From Pyrocephalus nanus (lineage: Eukaryota; Chordata; Aves; Passeriformes; Tyrannidae), in contig CM076261.1 of assembly GCA_038380795.1 (NCBI GenBank), positions 5,896,556-5,960,555 on the forward strand: a stretch of DNA of 64,000 bases. Reading direction: 5' to 3'. A program made the position numbers and the translations under genes. Positions 24,496-37,228 of this stretch are shown here, piece by piece; the stretch's first letter is position 1, and the number at the start of each line of letters is the position of its first letter. The notes under the pieces are model-generated. The model was not told the DNA's origin. It saw only the letters and a list, made by a program, of their open reading frames with translations, and searched no databases.

Positions 24496-25822
24496 ATAAC
24501 CAATAACCTGTGCAGGATGAAAAGCTCAGAAGAAAACATGCAGAAACACAGTAAACCCATTTTTACAGGTAGATTTTTTTGGAAGAGTGAAACTGGGACA
24601 CAGGTGGGGAGCATAGCTTTGTGTCCCAAAGTATAGCAAACTCATCAGCCCAAAAGTATTGCTCAGAAGAGCATATCTGGATGGATAGCATCTTCAGCAC
24701 AGAGTGGGCCAGAGGCTGGTGACCCAGAAAAGTTCTGTCCTACCTTCTGTCTCTTCACTGCAAACCATATCTGAACGCTTTTTGCATGCAGGGGACATAC
24801 ATGAAACCATCTCTGCTCTACTGACAAGGTTTGTATGAAGGAAGGCTTTCTACAGGATGTCCCTATAAGCTAGTTCCCAGCTGAAGCTCTTTAAATAAAA
24901 TGAGACATTGCATACACTCACTTCAAGCGCATTTTTCATAAATGCCGAGTACCTACACCAATCCGAGTCAGCAAGATTTCATTAGTGCTGTGGCCTCAGC
25001 AGATTATATTGATATATTGTTATTAATGAAGAAATAAATAAACTAGTAGTAGCACCCTGTACGATGTTTTACATGGCTCAGGTTTTACTCTGCCTTTGAG
25101 TTTTTTCCTCACCAGACACAATAACCCAAAAGAGTCACTTGCTTGCCCTATGAAATTTCTATTTGTGTTTTTCACAGCCACACCAATAAAGGATTTTGAT
25201 AGGATAATTATACCATCAAAGGAACAATTAATGAAAACAATAAAGTATATATTTTAGATTTGTCAGGAGACCTGAGATTACATTTGGATTCCTAGTTTTT
25301 CAGTGCTTGATGCTAGCAGGTTGCACTTTATTTATGAAGAAGTGCAATCAGAATGCTTTTCCAATTTTTGTATTAAGAATTGGAAATCTTATTCAGACAG
25401 AGCCAATTTCTGTTGCATTTGTCCACTAAAGCAGATTTTAGTTCTGGGCTTGTTTCCCATGAACATGTGGGAAAGCCCCACTCAGGAGATTTCTTATCCA
25501 CCCTGAAAGACCCTAAGGTCTTTTCCCCCATCTGTGTGCCCAGGAACTCAGGGGTCAAAGGACAGATCCTTACTCCTCTGAAGTCAGTAGCAGAGCCACG
25601 GTGCTAGTTCACCCAAAGTTTTTTGCCTGTCATTATTTTAAGGCTGTCAAGCTATTGTGAAACTCATGCTGACTCTGACAAGTTTGAGTTACTCCTGGAT
25701 TCATATCAAGGCCTTTACTGGAAAAACTGTCACGTTAGTCAAAAAATCAGTCTAGTTTACATAGGATTATTCACAGGGTTAGTAGAAGGCACACAGCAAT
25801 GTCTTGTAGAAGAATTACATAC
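23890..25822 (-). other. DLGAP1: DLGAP1 intron (1933 bp)
   Basis: A GTATGT donor and GCGCAG acceptor bound this intron. The only notable content is an uninterrupted run of 40 T at 24452-24491. Confidence 0.9.
24452..24491. repeat. T(40) homopolymer
   Basis: Forty consecutive T on the plus strand, preceded by a shorter TTTTTTCC stretch. No retroposon body is recognised on either side. Confidence 0.95.
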
Positions 25823-25914
25823 CAGGTTTTCTTCACAAAGTTCTCTGAACTGGTAAAATTTCTGGGCCATGAGAAGCGGGGCACTGCCAACTGCAGTTCG
25901 AATTTTCCCTAGAA
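25823..25914 (-). CDS. DLGAP1: DLGAP1 92-nt exon, start of the GH1 bundle
   Basis: The acceptor TTTTTCTCTTAG precedes TTCTAGGG. The leading TT completes an ATT (Ile) codon begun by the A at the end of the previous exon. Thirty codons follow, LGKIRTAVGSAPLLMAQKFY... to CEENL, then the donor GTATGT. This fits the family segment 'ILGKIR-AVGSAQLLM-QKF' joining the 35.1 kb and 23.7 kb exons. A second AG lies 6 nt inside the exon (TTCTAG). Its use would replace Ile-Leu-Gly by a single Arg while staying in frame. The family sequence supports the upstream acceptor as the main one. Confidence 0.96.
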
Positions 25915-26860
25915 CTAAGAGAAAAAGAAAAGTAAGTCACCTTGCATTCTTTGCTATAGGCAACTAAAAGGATATAAAAAGAGAGGAGAAAGGTGCACAG
26001 TAGTCAGTTCTGGCTTTCAAAAAGCATGTTATCTTTCAGTCACAGATTAGATAGAAGCTGATAAATCTAAGGATGGATCTCCACTAGGCAAATATATGTA
26101 AAAAATTGCTGCATCTTACTCTCATTCCCCCAGTGAGACCAGTTGTATCCAGTTGTAATGACAGCGTAAACGTGGCTAATCAAAAGCTTTTGCAGCCTGT
26201 ATAGAAAGCTCATCAGAAATGTCACCAGTCGTCATCACCGTGACTCAGGCTCAGGCTTCAAATATAAAGCCAGCTCACCACTCAAGGACATGCAGCTCTC
26301 AAACCCCGTTTGCTTCTACACCTCTCTTAACAACTCAGGCCTTACTGTCAGGTGTAGCCGAGTGTTGCTACATCAGAGCCCCAGAAAGGGAATATTTAGT
26401 GCATGCCAGTTAATCTCACTTGGACTCTCAAGTATTTTCCATGAGCACAATCTGAGGCTGCTTCTGCCTTTGAATTCGGATGCCCAGGCATACTTCAGGG
26501 AGCAATCACACCCTGGCTTCTCCTCCTTGATGGTGGCTTAGAGGGAAGTGTCAAAGAGTCCTAGCCCAGCTCCTGTACCATCTATGGACTCCTTTGTACA
26601 GACAGCTGGGTATTTACTGCCCCTTTAGACTGACCAGAGTGCTGTGAAGGGATGAAGTGAACCAGAAGACAACCCATAGTAAATGCCCCTGAATAAAACA
26701 GAGGCTCATACTGTTTTGGTTGCATTCAACCTCACTGAAACATTGGGGATTTACTTCAAGGGGTAGTAGCTGGGAATATACTACCCATAACTGAGGCATG
26801 GAATGGTGCATTAAGAGACTTTCCCTGGGGCTTTGCTGTGGTCTGGTCCATGGGAAAACT

Positions 26861-26965
26861 CTGTGTGTGCATGTTTGAATGTGTGTGTGTGTGTGTGTGT
26901 GTGTACTTGCACATGTGTGTGTGTGTACCTGTACCTGTGTGTACATGTGTGCACCTCTGTGTATG
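26861..26965. repeat. Compound (GT)n microsatellite
   Basis: A pure GT run of 24 nt at 26881-26904 is flanked by imperfect GT/GC/GTAC blocks up to about 26965. The chance open frames over it translate to Cys-Val or Thr-His repeats and are artefacts of the repeat. Confidence 0.93.
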
Positions 26966-27474
26966 TGAAGAAAGAAGCAAGAATGAAGAAACACAGCAGA
27001 CACACACACATGGCCTCAGCTTGCAGTAGGACAGTGAATCCAGAAAAGAGAGTGTGAATTTGGGGATTGCTGACTGAAAGAAAATTGAGGTTGTGAGCAA
27101 GAAAGCAGTTACTGATTTGTTTGAGACTTTCAATGCTCAGGAAAAGAAAAATAAAAATATGCTATATTCTCTGCCTTTAAATAAACAGGTTGGCATCATG
27201 GATTTGTCTGGCTCCATCATTAATTTTCTCTCTCAGCTTCAGCAACTTATGATCCCCAATTCTCTGGTCAACGAGTGATTTAAAAATGAATTTAAATTAA
27301 TTTTTTAAATATTACCACTTCCTTAATGAGAAACATGAATGGCAGCCGTGTCACAATTTGCACTATCATTCCTACTTAGAAATATTTGCGTTGTCCCAGT
27401 CCTCAACTAAACACAGCAACTTTTCCATGACAAATTTACAGCCTGGGTATATGAAAGAGGTGAAGAAGGAATAG

Positions 27475-27572
27475 CAAAAACAAAGAGATGAAGTGGCCTG
27501 CTCAAGGTGAGTGTATTGTTAGCAGAGCCCAGAAGAGATACTAAGCTGCCATCTTCTGCACCATTCTTTGGG
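27475..27572. repeat. Possible MIR-type ancient SINE relic
   Basis: The order AAGTGGCCTGCTCAAGGT, then AGCAGAGCCCAGAA, resembles the MIR core (aagtaacttgcccaaggtcac ... ggcagagccagga). Strongly diverged, and judged by eye only. Confidence 0.35.
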
Positions 27573-30500
27573 CATGTTCACTTTTTGAATAAAAGCTAAC
27601 ACAGCGTTAACAGAGCTCTACTGGGAAAATACTGATAAGTATTTTGACTTGCCACAATGAAAAATAAATAAATTCATATATACATAAATACATACAACTT
27701 TGCTATAACACTTTCTAACAGGATTTTTAGGGTCTCACTAGTCCTCTGACTGGCTGCAGTGCTTGTGACCAGAATGCCACCATGCAGAGCTTGGTAAGAG
27801 AAAAGCCTTTCCAAGGGATTCACTTGCGCAGCCACATGCTAAGCAGACTGGCACAAAAACTCATGGTAAACTGAAACCAGACACACAGTAATACGAAATC
27901 TCTGTCCTGCTCCTTCAAGGCAAATGGCTTTTCCTCAAGCAGCTTTAAAGCTCACTTTTAAGGCTGCTGAAGGAAAAGTGGGATGTGGAATTAATTTATA
28001 CTTCAGACATACAAAGAGGGGGGGGGAAGAAAAGGGGGAGGGAAGAGAGAGACTTTTCACATTTTTTTCAGAAACTATAGGAGAGAGCTCTGTGAACACA
28101 CACAGAGCCCAGACTTTCATTTTGTTCCCAGAACTCAGCTCAGCACTGCCAGGAAATAGCCGTGAGCTGGAAGATTCACTAAGCAGAATATTTTCAGCAT
28201 ATTGCGCAGGGAGTTTTGCACACAACTCTCATTATTGTTAGCAAGGCTTGCGTGTCTAATTCTATGCGCACAGTGCTGAAAATGGACCCCTTGGTGTGTC
28301 TAGTCATTTATGCAACCCAATATGCAAACCACTCAACTGAAAGGACTTTTCAATAGTAGGAGGAGCTACTCCGGGAGCTTTCATGTGGTTCCCATTGTTA
28401 TGAAAACTCTTCCCACTGAGTATATTTGGGAACAGCTGCCTCATCTGGAGCTCGGCCACTCTGATGCTTCCCAAGACCTGAGAAGGGGAGAAAAAACGGT
28501 CTCTTGACTTCTTGGGACAGATATAAAGAAGATGAGGTAGGCACTTCCTGGAAACCTGCACCAACTGAGCTGGAAATCACATCCCAAGCATGAAGAAATG
28601 TAAATACAACTTGTTGGTGATGGATGGGAATGTGCCCCTTTCTTTCAGGGAAGAAGAGCTTAATATTCAGAGATCCCAGCAGAGGGAAAAGGAAGTCCTT
28701 GTCCTTGGCTGCCTAGCGACTGGCTATTTGCCTAAAAACCATCATCCCAGCTGACTGCGGGATGCATGCTGATGCTGTTCTCTATTGTTGCCACTTCTGC
28801 TGTAGCTGCGGCTGTATCTAGTCAAGTGTCACTGATTCCTCGCCCCTCAAAAGCAAGGGGTCTGTTAATGTGCAACCCGTCAACAACCAACTCTGTCACG
28901 GAACTTAGGGGGGAAAAGAAACCGAAAAACAAAGCATGCGAAAAGCTGAAAGGAATCGCTCCAGAAGGCACAAAGCCTTATCAATAGCCTAATTTTTGTT
29001 TCCAAACCCAAGTTGCTTTCAGTGTTTCAAGGCAGAGTGCTTACTCAGTCAAAACCTCCAGAGCCAAAGAGAAAGGCCAAGGTGTAGTGAAAAACCAAAA
29101 AGTAAAAATAGACTGATACTTTCTTAGAAGAAAAGCCTGCAAGGTTTGAAGTAAAATACTAAGAAAATACATGGAATTGCAAAGATAATACTCAAAACAC
29201 ATCAGAAAAGAACCAGAGAAATCTTTAACAGCTAGGGAGAAGGGGTATTGGAGGGAAAAACATAAACATTTAAACTGATGTGTTCAGCTAATAAGATACA
29301 AACAAAATGTATAAAACCAAGCCACAAAAAAACCCCTACCCATCAAGATGCAATCATAATGGATTTAAACACCTATATAATGTTATTCATGTCTGCTTTC
29401 TATTCCATACAGGGCTATACAGCACACTCAGCACTGTTGGATCTGAATGCCTTCCAGTAATGCATTAAGCAACATTATTAACATCCATCATATGCTTTGC
29501 TGTCACCCCTTCCCCAGAGGGAGAAGTGTGTGTACTGCAGTGTTTTGTTTTTACAGTTTGAATTTCTCCCTTCTTTTTTTTTCCTCCCTCCTTGCTTTGA
29601 CCTCTCTTCCTTGTAAATCTAGTTCTCTCATGTGACAGTTTTTTAAGAAACAGGCAATTATGTCTATTCGGGAAGAACTGCTTTGGTATAGCTATTTTGA
29701 TGGAATTCAGCTATTGTGGAGTGCCTTCTCACTTTTACTGTTCTTAACTAGACATTGCAAAATGCTTTTCTGGGATAGACACGTGCCAGTGAATTTCCTT
29801 GTGTCTCTAATCCTCCAACATGTTCTTTTAAAACATTCTTAAAAATAGAGTTGGACTATATGCTGTTCAAGCAGTAAGTTATTGCTTAGTAGTGGTTGCT
29901 TAGTAGTTGTTGCATAGGACCTGCTCCGAAATTGTAGAGCTCTATGTGTCTCCCCCCTCTATGTCTTCATCGGAAAAGAAATAAAACAACCAAAAAAAGA
30001 ATTGTGATACAAGCAAAAAAAAAAAAAAAATGGTGTTGTTGTCATCTGCTCTACCTTGGAAGATGACTGTGTGTGTAATAAGACCCACCTGAAGTCATGT
30101 GAAAAGTTGTCAGAAGCCAGGGGAGTTTTGAGAAGGGGAAGCATTTTTTGGCCTTAAAACCGCAGCTGATGTATTTGCATTTCGACTTTGACAGGTCTCA
30201 GGTTCTAACAAGTTACAAAGGAGGCATTTTAGGACTGTGACTATGAAATGCCCCTAATGTGAAAACACCTGGTTGATAGGCAGGGCCCAGGCTAGGGAAC
30301 AGAATACCAGGGACTTGCTCATTGCCCCCAGGAGCAAGTGGCAGGAACAATAGCTGAAATTACAGGGACACAGCCTGACATTTGCGTTTCAGATGTTGGC
30401 TAGGCACTATGCATATGAAGCAATTCTGCCATAGAGCTGTCACAATCCATTTCCAAGCTGGGATGGACCAGCATTTTAGCCTATTCATGTTGACAGACCT

Positions 30501-33229
30501 ACATTTAAATAAAGCCAAGCATGACAAAAGCCAGGAAATTCAAAGTTAAAGCTACTGCTCAGGTCTTAAGCTCAGCTGTTAAGGACAAAACGGCCAAACT
30601 AGGGAAAGAGCAGTTCTTGCTTTAAGTCATATATACTTATAGGAGTGATCTCATTGAAATTAATAGGGCTGTCTGGATGAGCAAATGCTGTTCATTTGGC
30701 TTAAAGCAGTTTCCATGTGTTCTCTGACTTCCTTGGCTTTTATTAGCACACAATGGTTTGTTTTTCCCCCCTTAACTAGATTGTTTCCTTGCTTGTGGAT
30801 TTTTCTTTTTGCCTTGCTGGCCTCTGGGCACTGGTAGGGCTTTCCCTGCTGGCTTTCCTTGGAGAAAGCCTGCGTATGGAGAAGTCCCTTCAGTGCAGAA
30901 AAGAAAACCAAAACATGAAAAGGATGAGTTGGGCATATGGCCAAAGGCACGTAGCCAGGGAGATTTCAGCAGGACTCAGCCACATGTCAGGCTGGTGACC
31001 ATCACTCTGCACGGCACCCCAGCCGACTGCAGGATGAGGCTGCCTTGCTCCTGAAGGTCAGGAACCAAGATTGCTTGGGGAAGCTCTGCAGAGGAATGGC
31101 AAGTGGTTTACTTGCTCATGGCTGAGAGTGAACTCACAGACTCCTTTTCTTTTGTCACGCACAACTATTACAAAAAACGTATGTTTTCCTTAACTTTTTT
31201 TCTCTTGTGTCTAGCCTTTACTCCTTAAGAATTCCTTTGAAACAATCAAAACAAACCAAACCAGCAGATAATGTGTAAGCACTGCATAAATTGCCAGAAC
31301 TGGCTGAATTTGCAGGGGCTCTGATGCTAAGCAGTGAGGTTCCTGCAGATTTGAGGTCAACCTTTGTTCGCAAACTAGCCCAGAGGACTATCATATGAGC
31401 ACAAGAGAGTTATAATGGCATGTCTTGTCAGAGCCTTGGTTTTCTCTTTTGGTTCTTGCTTGATTGGCCTGGTTTGTCTCACCACTAAACCCACATTACA
31501 CCTGACTTGTGGTGAATCAGGCCCACTGTTTACTCCCGAGGATAATCTTACAGATTGCAGCCACAGTACAACCCCACGTGGAAGAGAAACTTCTGAAGGG
31601 GGGCGTTGGGGGTGGCAAAATGAAACCCTCTGGTTCTTCCAAGAAGGTCAATGCCTCATGTGGAATTCAAACAACGGCAAAAAAATCCATCCAAAGCCAG
31701 GCTGAGGCCGTAGGAGTATGTTCTTGTGCCCAACACTGCTGGAAAAAGAAGCAGTTAGAGCTGTGCAGGGAGCCAGGTCAGTTGCTGCTAATTTTGTGTA
31801 TAAATGGTTACAACAGGGGCCTGAGCCAAAAGTCACCAACAACAGTGGTGAGGCTCTGACCATTTCAAATTTTGCAGGGGAGAGGTAGGAGGAGCAAGCA
31901 GACGGTTGAGGAGAAAACAAAAAAAAAGGTCAACAGTTGATCTCACTTGAGGCCTGATCCAAAGTGTCAGTCAACTCTCACAAGGTGTTTAGCCTCAGAT
32001 GTGTAACTTTTTTTTTTTTTTATGAGAGCTCTAGAATTTGTAGCCAACTTCCCTGTAGCAGCAAAATAAACCGAAACCATATCAAGTATCCTAGTTTAAA
32101 CTGTGAGTAGTATTCATTTGCCTGTCACACATGCCAAGGCTTTATCAGAAAATTATTTCAGATAAAACCAGAATATACTATACAATAAATAATTCATGGT
32201 GGAAGGGAAGCCACATTTCTCTCTATATTGGCATTTCATCGTGCAGCCACTGAACCACAGCTTGTTTTTATACAGAGCAGCAGACTCCATTTCCCAGCTA
32301 GAAACATTCAATCCCATCTGGTAGATTCATTCCCAGCTAGATAATACCCAACGTATCTATGTAACATACAAGCTACTGTCAAACAGCAGCGAGCCGTCTC
32401 CCCGAGACAGCTGTTTCGCACAAGGGCCGCATTGTCTGAAGGAAGCATGGATCGGTTTACGTGGAGCGCCGGGGGGATGAGCCCTCTGTCAGCTGCCATG
32501 GCATCGGGAAAACCTCGCTCATCACACGTTCTCGTTATTTTGTTATCTGGCCAAACACATGCTGGGGATGTCAGGTTGAAAACAAAGGATGCATTCCCTG
32601 CTCTGGTTATATTTCATTAGGGAAAGCAAAACAAACACACCTCTTCTCCTCCTTTCCTCCCTCTCTTTAAAGTTTATAGATGTTTGAAAAAGACTTATTT
32701 CGGGGCAGGGTTTGTAACAACCAGGCTTTTGTTTCTGGCACTGCTGAGCGGGCAGAGTGGCCCTGGCCATATGTTTTTCCTTGGCACCAGGTAGAGTGGG
32801 GAGTGCTGAGCTGCAGCAGAGAGCCCCACGCAGCCTCTGTGGTAGGCAACTGCCACGTGCCGGAGCAGCCAACAGTGTCCCACCCAAATAAGTGCTTCTA
32901 CAGTGACTGTAAAACCCAGGTGACCCTTCATCTCCTTTCATTTCCAGCGATCACAAGAAGTGCCAGTCAGAGAAATGAAGAGGAGGAGTAATCTGCAGGA
33001 CACACGCCATGTGCCCTGTAAGGGAGCATTGGGAATAGCCAGCCCAAACACTATCTTCCCCATAACTGGCTCCTCCCACTGACTGCTCAAAGAAGAGCCC
33101 TATCATATGTCAAAGGCACTAAGGCATTGGGAGAAAATTCTGTACACAGATATACGTGTTCTGCATGTATCAGCCTAGTAAAATTCATCCCATGTTTCTT
33201 TCCCCAAGATTATTAACTACTTTTGTGCA

Positions 33230-33230
<1 letters not shown>

Positions 33231-33267
<37 letters not shown>
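33231..33267. repeat. A(37) homopolymer
   Basis: Thirty-seven consecutive A on the plus strand, ending 26 bp before the 3' end of a CR1 fragment. CR1 elements do not carry poly(A) tails, so this run is not explained by that element. Confidence 0.95.
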
Positions 33268-33269
<2 letters not shown>

Positions 33270-33293
33270 ATAGGTTTTCCCAGTATTATCAGT

Positions 33294-33531
33294 TCATAGA
33301 ATCATAGAATGACAGAATAGTTTGGGTCAGAGAGGACCTTCAAAGATAATCTAGTTCCAACCCCACTGCCATAAGCAGGGACATCTTCCACTAGACCAGG
33401 TTGCTCAAAGCCCCATCCAATGTGGCCTTGAACACTTCCAGGGATGGGGCATCCACAGCTTCTCTGGGCAACCTGTTCCAATGCCTCGCTACCCTTATCA
33501 CAGAATATGTTTTCCTTATGTCCAACCTAAG
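33294..33531 (-). mobile_element. CR1 LINE fragment, 5'-truncated, minus orientation
   Basis: It begins on the plus strand with TCATAGAATCATAGAATGAC, the reverse complement of the CR1 3' terminal repeat. It continues through the typical 3'UTR motifs (GGACCTTCAAAGAT, CTAGTTCCAACCCC, CAGGTTGCTCAAAGCCCCAT, CCAGGGATGGGGCATCCACA, TGGGCAACCTGTTCCAATGCCT). It fades after TTATGTCCAACCTAA. A standard avian CR1 tail. Confidence 0.95.
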
Positions 33532-35146
33532 TTGCTGTGGCAAAGAGAAAGCAACTGGGCTTTGTGGCTTTGACTTAAATATATTGTGTATTTCCTACTT
33601 GTTGTGTATTCACACTTCTTTTTCAATCAAGAATCTCATAATTCATGACATTTATTTCTTGCATAGTAGTAACAGAAACCCTTTTATTCTGATGCATGTT
33701 CAAAGAGATTTTTGAATGTATTGAAGATGTAAATTAAAAATGAGATTCAAATATTCTAAAACTTGGGCAACCTGAATTTGCTTTGAAGGTCAAACCATCT
33801 ATATTTTTCCTTCAAAAGAAATTGTTAGCCTATTATATAGCAGAAATTTTGTAGAAATATAAAACCTTTACATATCTTAATGCTAAGGTTATCTCATACT
33901 TGCCATTAAAAGTCAATTTCTAGTTGCTTACAGTAGTGACTATCTAGATCAAATCTTTTCATTCATTGGGTTGAATGGAAAGTTCCAGCAGAAGTAGTTT
34001 ATGCATTTCTAAGAATGTAATTTTTTTTTTTTGCCCGTGTTAATTCCTTTCATAAATCAAAAGCTTCACATCTCAAAAGAATTCAAACATCTCTCTTCTT
34101 AAGAAGCACTCCTGGAGCTGAAATAGTAGTCCTTGCTTTGGTAGGAGCTAATCTGTGGGTCATAAAAGTGTTACGTGTATATCCAGGAAAATATGCTTAG
34201 ATATGCCTAAATTAAACAAAAACTGAATTCTCTATGTGCAGCTGCTCCTTAGTGGTTTCTAGAAGCTCCTTGCTGGAATTTGAAAAAGCTTCATTCACAG
34301 AGCATGCTTGTTAGCTCACAGGTTTACCTATGTCCAAAATTTGACAGCTAGCAATACTACTGCTCCTTGTAATGGAAGTAAATGGAAAAAACTTCATTTT
34401 ATTGGGAGAAAAAAAAAATCTGGACAGCGAAGCACATGTTCAGACCTTCTGCCCTAACTGGAGTGAATGAATAAAATGTGAGCTACTCAACCCTTCTTAG
34501 TAATGAAGGCTTATTAGATATTTCCATTACCTTACAGGTGGAATAATATTTCTGGCAGCAGTGACAACTGACATGTAGTTTGCATGTGTGTGTTTTTTAA
34601 CACACATAAGAGCTTGTTTTACTGGGATGATCAAAGTCAAATGAGAACTGCAAGGCAGACGAAGGGAGGCTGGAGAGTGGAAGAGACAGAACAACTTGGA
34701 AGCATAACTGAAATCTCTCTCAGCTGGGACAAGCATCTAAATACTCTGATGCCAATCACCATCTGAAAAGGCAACTAAAATTTGAATTTAATGAAAAGGA
34801 ACTACAATCTGTTAAATTACATTCTAAGGCTATGAGAAGTGATTTCAAATGGAAGACTTAAGAAACAGTAGTACTTCAAGATCCCTAACTACATTCTCCT
34901 AATTATCCGTTGAACTATGCAATCCCAAAAGCTAATACCACTGGAGTTTCAGAAGTGCCGAGCATTTGCATTCCCTGTCAGCTTTAATAAGGATTATTGC
35001 ATACATACATACAGTCCTTTTGAGAATCACAACCACAGTTTCATTAGCTAAATAAGAAAGGGCACAATACAGAATTCATTGGAGTGAATTTGACCTATAT
35101 TAAATACTTCTTTGCAGTTGCAGTATTATTATATGCAGTTACTTAC

Positions 35147-35565
35147 TGTCCTCAGGTAAGTTGTTTTCACGTTCTTCTCTCTCCATCTGTTGGCACCAAC
35201 CCTCCATACGATCTCTCTCTGCCTGAAGTAGCTTCAGAAACCAGTGGCCATCACGTGGGCACACTGACCTTTGAACAGCTTCCAGAGGATCTTCAGTAAT
35301 AGAGTCAATCCAGGGGTCAGGAGGAGGTAAAATTGATGGATCAAAATCTGTCTCAAAGTCATCATCCACTGCACATGCATGGTAATGGTTTCCTGACCCT
35401 TGTATGCTAACGGTAGAGGTGCTTGCATCTCGGGAAAATTGTCTTGATATTTGTCCAGAACATGTATTGTCCTCTTGAGGGTCGATTATTTCAAAGTTCT
35501 CATGGAAATCCAGGTCTGCTTGCACGGCTGTTGTTACACTGTTAGATCGTGTAAACCTGCGAAAG
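35147..35565 (-). CDS. DLGAP1: DLGAP1 419-nt exon (tandem acceptor; GH1 entry)
   Basis: The first base C completes the split codon TG|C (Cys). Then come FRRFTRSNSVTTAVQADLD, a Ser-rich stretch (QFSRDASTSTVSIQGSGNH), an acidic region (DDDFETDFDPSILPPPDPW), and the start of the DLGAP homology domain (DGHWFLKLLQAERDRMEGWC). It ends LPED plus A, then donor GTAAGT. TTAVQAD (codons 35514-35534) resembles a dynein-light-chain binding motif. I chose the acceptor CTCTCCAAAG because it yields the CFRR residues present in mammalian DLGAP1. A stronger-looking acceptor CTTTCGCAG, 9 nt further in, would give Trp in place of CysPheArgArg, also in frame, with the exon starting at 35556. Confidence 0.95.
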
Positions 35566-37207
35566 CTTTGGAGAGCACAAACAGAACATGTTTAGAAAGG
35601 TTTTTCTGGGTAGCTAGGTGGGGAAGGAATTATTAAGATTCTGCCACTCTTCCTAAGACTGGCAGTCACACCTCGCAATGCTACACTCAGGTGGTTTTCT
35701 TTTCTTGAAATGATCAGCATAAACTTTTTTTTCTCATTGCAAGCAAACAAACAAGCATCTCCCTTTTTCCATGCAAGCTCACTGTTTACTGAAGCAAGCA
35801 CCTCTAATTGTTTTGTAGTTTAACAAAGGCAGAGGCTAGCCCAAGAGACAGCTAACACTGTCAGTAGCTCAGTATTTTAGGTTACTGATTAATGAAAAGT
35901 TGAGAGGGCACAATTTTCAGAAGTGGTTTATCTTCCAATTTTTAAAGCTCACCCCCCTTTGAAGTTACACATCCAAACTCACAAGTCACATTTAAAAGTC
36001 ATACATGATAAGATAGTAATAGCAATGAATCTACCACCTAAGTAATATTATACATTCCATTTATTAAAAAGGAGTGTTTTTAACTCAGATGAGTATTTGT
36101 TGCCTCTTCGTAATTATGTACCTGCCATCTCTCACAATTTTAGTGCCCGTTGCCAGTGTTGAGGCATTTTGGTTTTTACATACACTTTCAAAATGGTCTT
36201 CTCTATTCACCAAAGCTAGCATGCTGCCTCTGTCCATGTTACCCTCATTGTGGTGGCTGCTGCCCTGTAGGGAGTTTCCTTTCACCTTGCGTAGTTCCCT
36301 GTGCTGTAGCTTCTGAAGGCAGAGAACAAATCCTGAGTGTAAAGTCAAAAACAGGGGAGAGAGGAGGTTTGGGGATTTGGGTTTTGGAAGGGTTTTCTTT
36401 ATATAAACAGCACTCCAAATTCTGCAGTCCAAGGCATCTGAGGTGAAGAGGCTGGCAGAGGAGGAACAGAGGGAAATGTAAAGAGTGAGAGATACTTAAT
36501 GCTCTTGCAGGGGGTAGTAGTGGGAGCAGTAAATTGTGGTGGGAATGAGTGCAAAATAAGTGAGGCAGACAGCTGTGTTGCCCCATGATGAAAAAGAAGG
36601 TAGAACCATAAAGTAGTTAACATAGATGTTTTTTATATGAGTAATATTTAGGCTTCAGAATTGACTCACTTTTGAACTGAATAAGGACAGATTCCTACTG
36701 CTGCTTCTTACTCACTCAGGATGCCTGTGCACTTGTGCAGCTAATTTGTTCACAATCTCACATCTGCACTTAAAAATAGTGTTAGGACCCATTTCCCTGT
36801 GATGTTTTGGCTGTTTTGCCCTTGCCAGTTTAATTTTAATTTGACGTCAAACAGCAATGAAAATGCTGAAGAGATGTTGGAGCTGGAGATGGGGCACCAT
36901 TTTGCTCCCTTTCATTTATATTCCATCTTCCACTGAGGAGCAATAGCCAATTAGACAAGTACAACTGACAGAAAAATTTCATCAAGTATATTTAGTCTAC
37001 ATTTGGGGAGGGAGGAGATGGAAGAATACTGAGAGAGAATTTAATGTCCTATATACCTGGTGCATCCAGATAGCTCAGGAGGAGTGCAGCAGACTTCAAG
37101 GAGGACCGTAATAGGTCCTGCTGATATAGCAAATTAGTAGCTGTTGATCTGAGGCTTTGAGAGGAGGAAAGCAAAGCAAAACAGGAGTTGAGAAGGGTTC
37201 TCCAATT

Positions 37208-37228
37208 AAAAAAAAAAAAAAAAAAAAA
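37208..37228. repeat. A(21) homopolymer
   Basis: Twenty-one A in a row on the plus strand, inside the DLGAP1 intron. No attached element is recognised. Confidence 0.93.

Larger units (their letters stand above)
25915..35146 (-). other. DLGAP1: DLGAP1 intron (9232 bp)
   Basis: Donor GTAAGT, acceptor CTCTTAG. It holds a compound (GT)n tract (26861-26965), a possible MIR relic (27475-27572), a nine-G run with purine-rich flanks (28018-28051), an A(37) run (33231-33267) and a CR1 fragment (33294-33531). No other exon could be supported within it. Confidence 0.9.

Noticed and set aside
26614..27133. Open frames rich in Thr-His or Cys-Val
   Set aside because: They are translations of the (GT)n/(AC)n microsatellite in several frames, not proteins.
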